Source of the DNA: Skeletonema tropicum
Taxonomy: Eukaryota > Bacillariophyta > Thalassiosirophyceae > Thalassiosirales > Thalassiosiraceae
Length of the DNA stretch: 64,000 nucleotides
Direction: 5' to 3'
Assembly: GCA_037178625.1 (NCBI GenBank)
Contig: CM074142.1
Coordinates: forward strand, 2,108,001 to 2,172,000
Position 1 is the first letter of the stretch; the number at the start of each line of letters is the position of its first letter. The notes beneath the pieces are model-generated. The model was not told the DNA's origin and searched no databases. It saw only the letters and a program-made list of their open reading frames with translations. Shown in pieces: positions 62,444 through 64,000 of this stretch. The position numbers and the translations under genes are program-made.

Positions 62444-64000
62444 CTAAATAGACATCTCTATATCAACCGTTTCGGGATAAGCCAAAAGAAGTTTCATAAT
62501 GGTTCCTGTGTATTCTGTCGACTCCAACACATTGTCCTCCTTACCATTCCTGTTCGAAAGCAAGTGAACAGGAAGTTCGTTCGACTTGTTTCTCACATGA
62601 ACCGTTGCCATATCTTTTGCCATCAAATATTTAATCAGAGGCACTCTCCCCATTCGACATGCTTTGTGCAGCGGCAGGTCTCCTTCATTGTCGACTGCAG
62701 TTATGTCACTGTTTCTCTCGAACAGGAATATGATTACCTTACTCCACCGACAACTTTCACAAGCATAATGCAATGCAGTGCGCCCATTGTTGTCAGTCAC
62801 CTGAACTAAATCGGGAGCCAAGTCCAAAAGAGGTTTCAGTACAGGTATGCTGCTCCAGCGGGACGCAATATGAAGAGAAGTTCGACCATGCTTATCAGTC
62901 ACCTGCGCATGCTCTGGGTGAATATCCAACAAAAATCTTATGATTTCTGGCGATGGGTCATGTCTCATTGCGTGATGCAGTGGAAGCCATCCATCATTAT
63001 CTTGTTTTGATATAACATCAGGATTAAACAAAACACTCTTTATCAGCTCATCGTCTTTGGAGAATTGAAAGATGAGGTGTGCAAGAGACCTGCCCTTCTC
63101 GTCTTCCTCCGCTAGTTCATCCCAATGAAGTGGGAGGATTGCCAGGATTGGACCCTTATTCTGGATATTATCATCTTGCAGAAACGCATGAACAAATGGC
63201 AACCCATTCTCTACAACACTTCTATACTTTTGCTCCAGCAGACTTCGCAAGGAGACTTTGTTCTCTTTGCTCAAACAATGAAGGGGCGAACCAACAGATC
63301 CAACATGAATATTCAATGATTCAGGATATTGAGCGAGCAAATATTGTAGCACGCCTTTGTTACAACCACTCCCACATGCATGATGAATTGGAAGTCCACA
63401 AGAGTCGCTCTGACAACGAAATGCTTCGGGACACAGCTCTGCAATCAGTTCCAGCTTTTTCATTGCATACTCAGATGATGAGCATGCGTAATGGGCACAA
63501 GACATACCATGATCATCCAAAACACTGAGAGCATATGGTTGTTGCTGCGCGAGGAAGGATAGTCCATCGCAGTTAGTATCGTCCGAGGATTGCATTGCAA
63601 GATGTATTGGGAGCTGTCCAAAGATGTTCTTCGTATGAATCGCAGCTGGATACATCTGACATAGTTTAATGATAGTAGATCCACCACGGTTGCTACATGC
63701 TCTGTGGAGCGGGAGATTTCCATATTTACCAACCTTCGACACAGCACCGGCGTCTTGCTTTAGGAGAAAGTTGATGATTTCCATCTGTTCATGACTGTGT
63801 TCCCTCGATGCAGCCAAATGCAAAGGATAGTAGCCTTTTTGCAGCATCGAGGCATTTGACTCGTCACATTTTACAGGTTCCATTAGAAATTGGTCGTACT
63901 TGTAATTTTTATCAGAGGTTTGTTCTCCAAGGGCCTCAGGGTACATCTCGAGCAAATATTGAACCAGATCGAGCGAGCCGTATTTGCACGCCAAATGGAA
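62444..64000 (-). CDS. Ankyrin-repeat protein, C-terminal part (5' end beyond the window)
   Basis: The frame is open to the right edge, where it reads FHLACKYGSLDLVQYLLEMYPEAL at the first codons (landmarks LACKYGS and YLLEMYPEAL), so the gene starts outside. At least ten ankyrin repeats of about 33-35 residues follow, many with LPLHxA(C/M) and a YP(E/A)A(L/I)-type end (for example GNLPLHRACSNRGGS, DNNGRTALHYACESCRWSK). It closes with a short tail (LLLAYPETVDIEMSI). No catalytic domain is visible in this part. This YPEA-type ankyrin protein is common in diatoms (from memory). It probably acts in protein-protein interaction; partners unknown. Confidence 0.85.
   Translation of the reverse strand, partial: FHLACKYGSLDLVQYLLEMYPEALGEQTSDKNYKYDQFLMEPVKCDESNASMLQKGYYPLHLAASREHSHEQMEIINFLLKQDAGAVSKVGKYGNLPLHRACSNRGGSTIIKLCQMYPAAIHTKNIFGQLPIHLAMQSSDDTNCDGLSFLAQQQPYALSVLDDHGMSCAHYACSSSEYAMKKLELIAELCPEAFRCQSDSCGLPIHHACGSGCNKGVLQYLLAQYPESLNIHVGSVGSPLHCLSKENKVSLRSLLEQKYRSVVENGLPFVHAFLQDDNIQNKGPILAILPLHWDELAEEDEKGRSLAHLIFQFSKDDELIKSVLFNPDVISKQDNDGWLPLHHAMRHDPSPEIIRFLLDIHPEHAQVTDKHGRTSLHIASRWSSIPVLKPLLDLAPDLVQVTDNNGRTALHYACESCRWSKVIIFLFERNSDITAVDNEGDLPLHKACRMGRVPLIKYLMAKDMATVHVRNKSNELPVHLLSNRNGKEDNVLESTEYTGTIMKLLLAYPETVDIEMSI

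Overview
The window looks like nuclear DNA of a diatom, most likely a centric one of the Thalassiosira/Cyclotella/Skeletonema type; this is inference. The reasons are a plastid-type targeting leader with an SAF motif (33 and 49.5 kb), a BspA-like repeat surface protein with a long Pro-Ser stalk (39-41 kb), low-complexity inserts in an otherwise clean cullin-3, few and short introns, and a dense load of eukaryotic transposons. No prokaryotic operon structure, tRNA, rRNA or CRISPR array was seen.

Layout. 0-1.5 kb: C-terminal piece of a Helitron/PIF1-type helicase and a candidate Helitron 3' end. 1.5-8.9 kb: a block with a 191-aa protein gene, a 1.5-kb terminal-inverted-repeat (TIR) element and, inside that, a 2.66-kb Tc1/mariner-like element. 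8.7-11.6 kb: two members of a family with an F-box-like start, one leucine-rich-repeat-like unit and a Cys-rich zinc-knuckle half (called 'the F-box-like/zinc-knuckle family' below). 11.6-27.0 kb: a 15.4-kb insertion with short TIRs, clustered subterminal repeats and a 10-bp target-site duplication, which splits one of these genes. It carries a second copy of the 191-aa gene block, a nested 2.2-kb TIR element, a Ty1/copia relic and an OTU-like cysteine protease gene broken by one TGA. 27-30 kb: a 5'-truncated non-LTR retrotransposon with target-site duplication and a frameshifted family member. 30-33.6 kb: ordinary genes (RCC1-like protein, sulfotransferase-like type II membrane protein, plastid-targeted S4-domain protein). 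33.7-38.2 kb: family pseudogenes and a TIR element holding a second truncated non-LTR element. 39-41 kb: the BspA-like gene. 42.7-46.8 kb: a Mutator-like element with very similar long TIRs. 49.4-52.7 kb: a second copy of the S4 gene and its family pseudogenes. 53.1-56.2 kb: cullin-3. 56.3-62.1 kb: a zinc-knuckle/ankyrin fusion and two intact family members in tandem. 62.4 kb to the end: an ankyrin-repeat protein running off the window.

The most striking biology is the locally expanded F-box-like/zinc-knuckle family (about nine loci plus relics, three intact) and the way it has been broken and rebuilt by nested transposons. The order of events can partly be read because empty and occupied versions of several sites are both present. 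The near-identical blocks could be real recent duplications, or partly two haplotypes placed in tandem by the assembly; the sequence alone cannot fully separate these, although the clean target-site duplications argue that the transposon insertions themselves are real.
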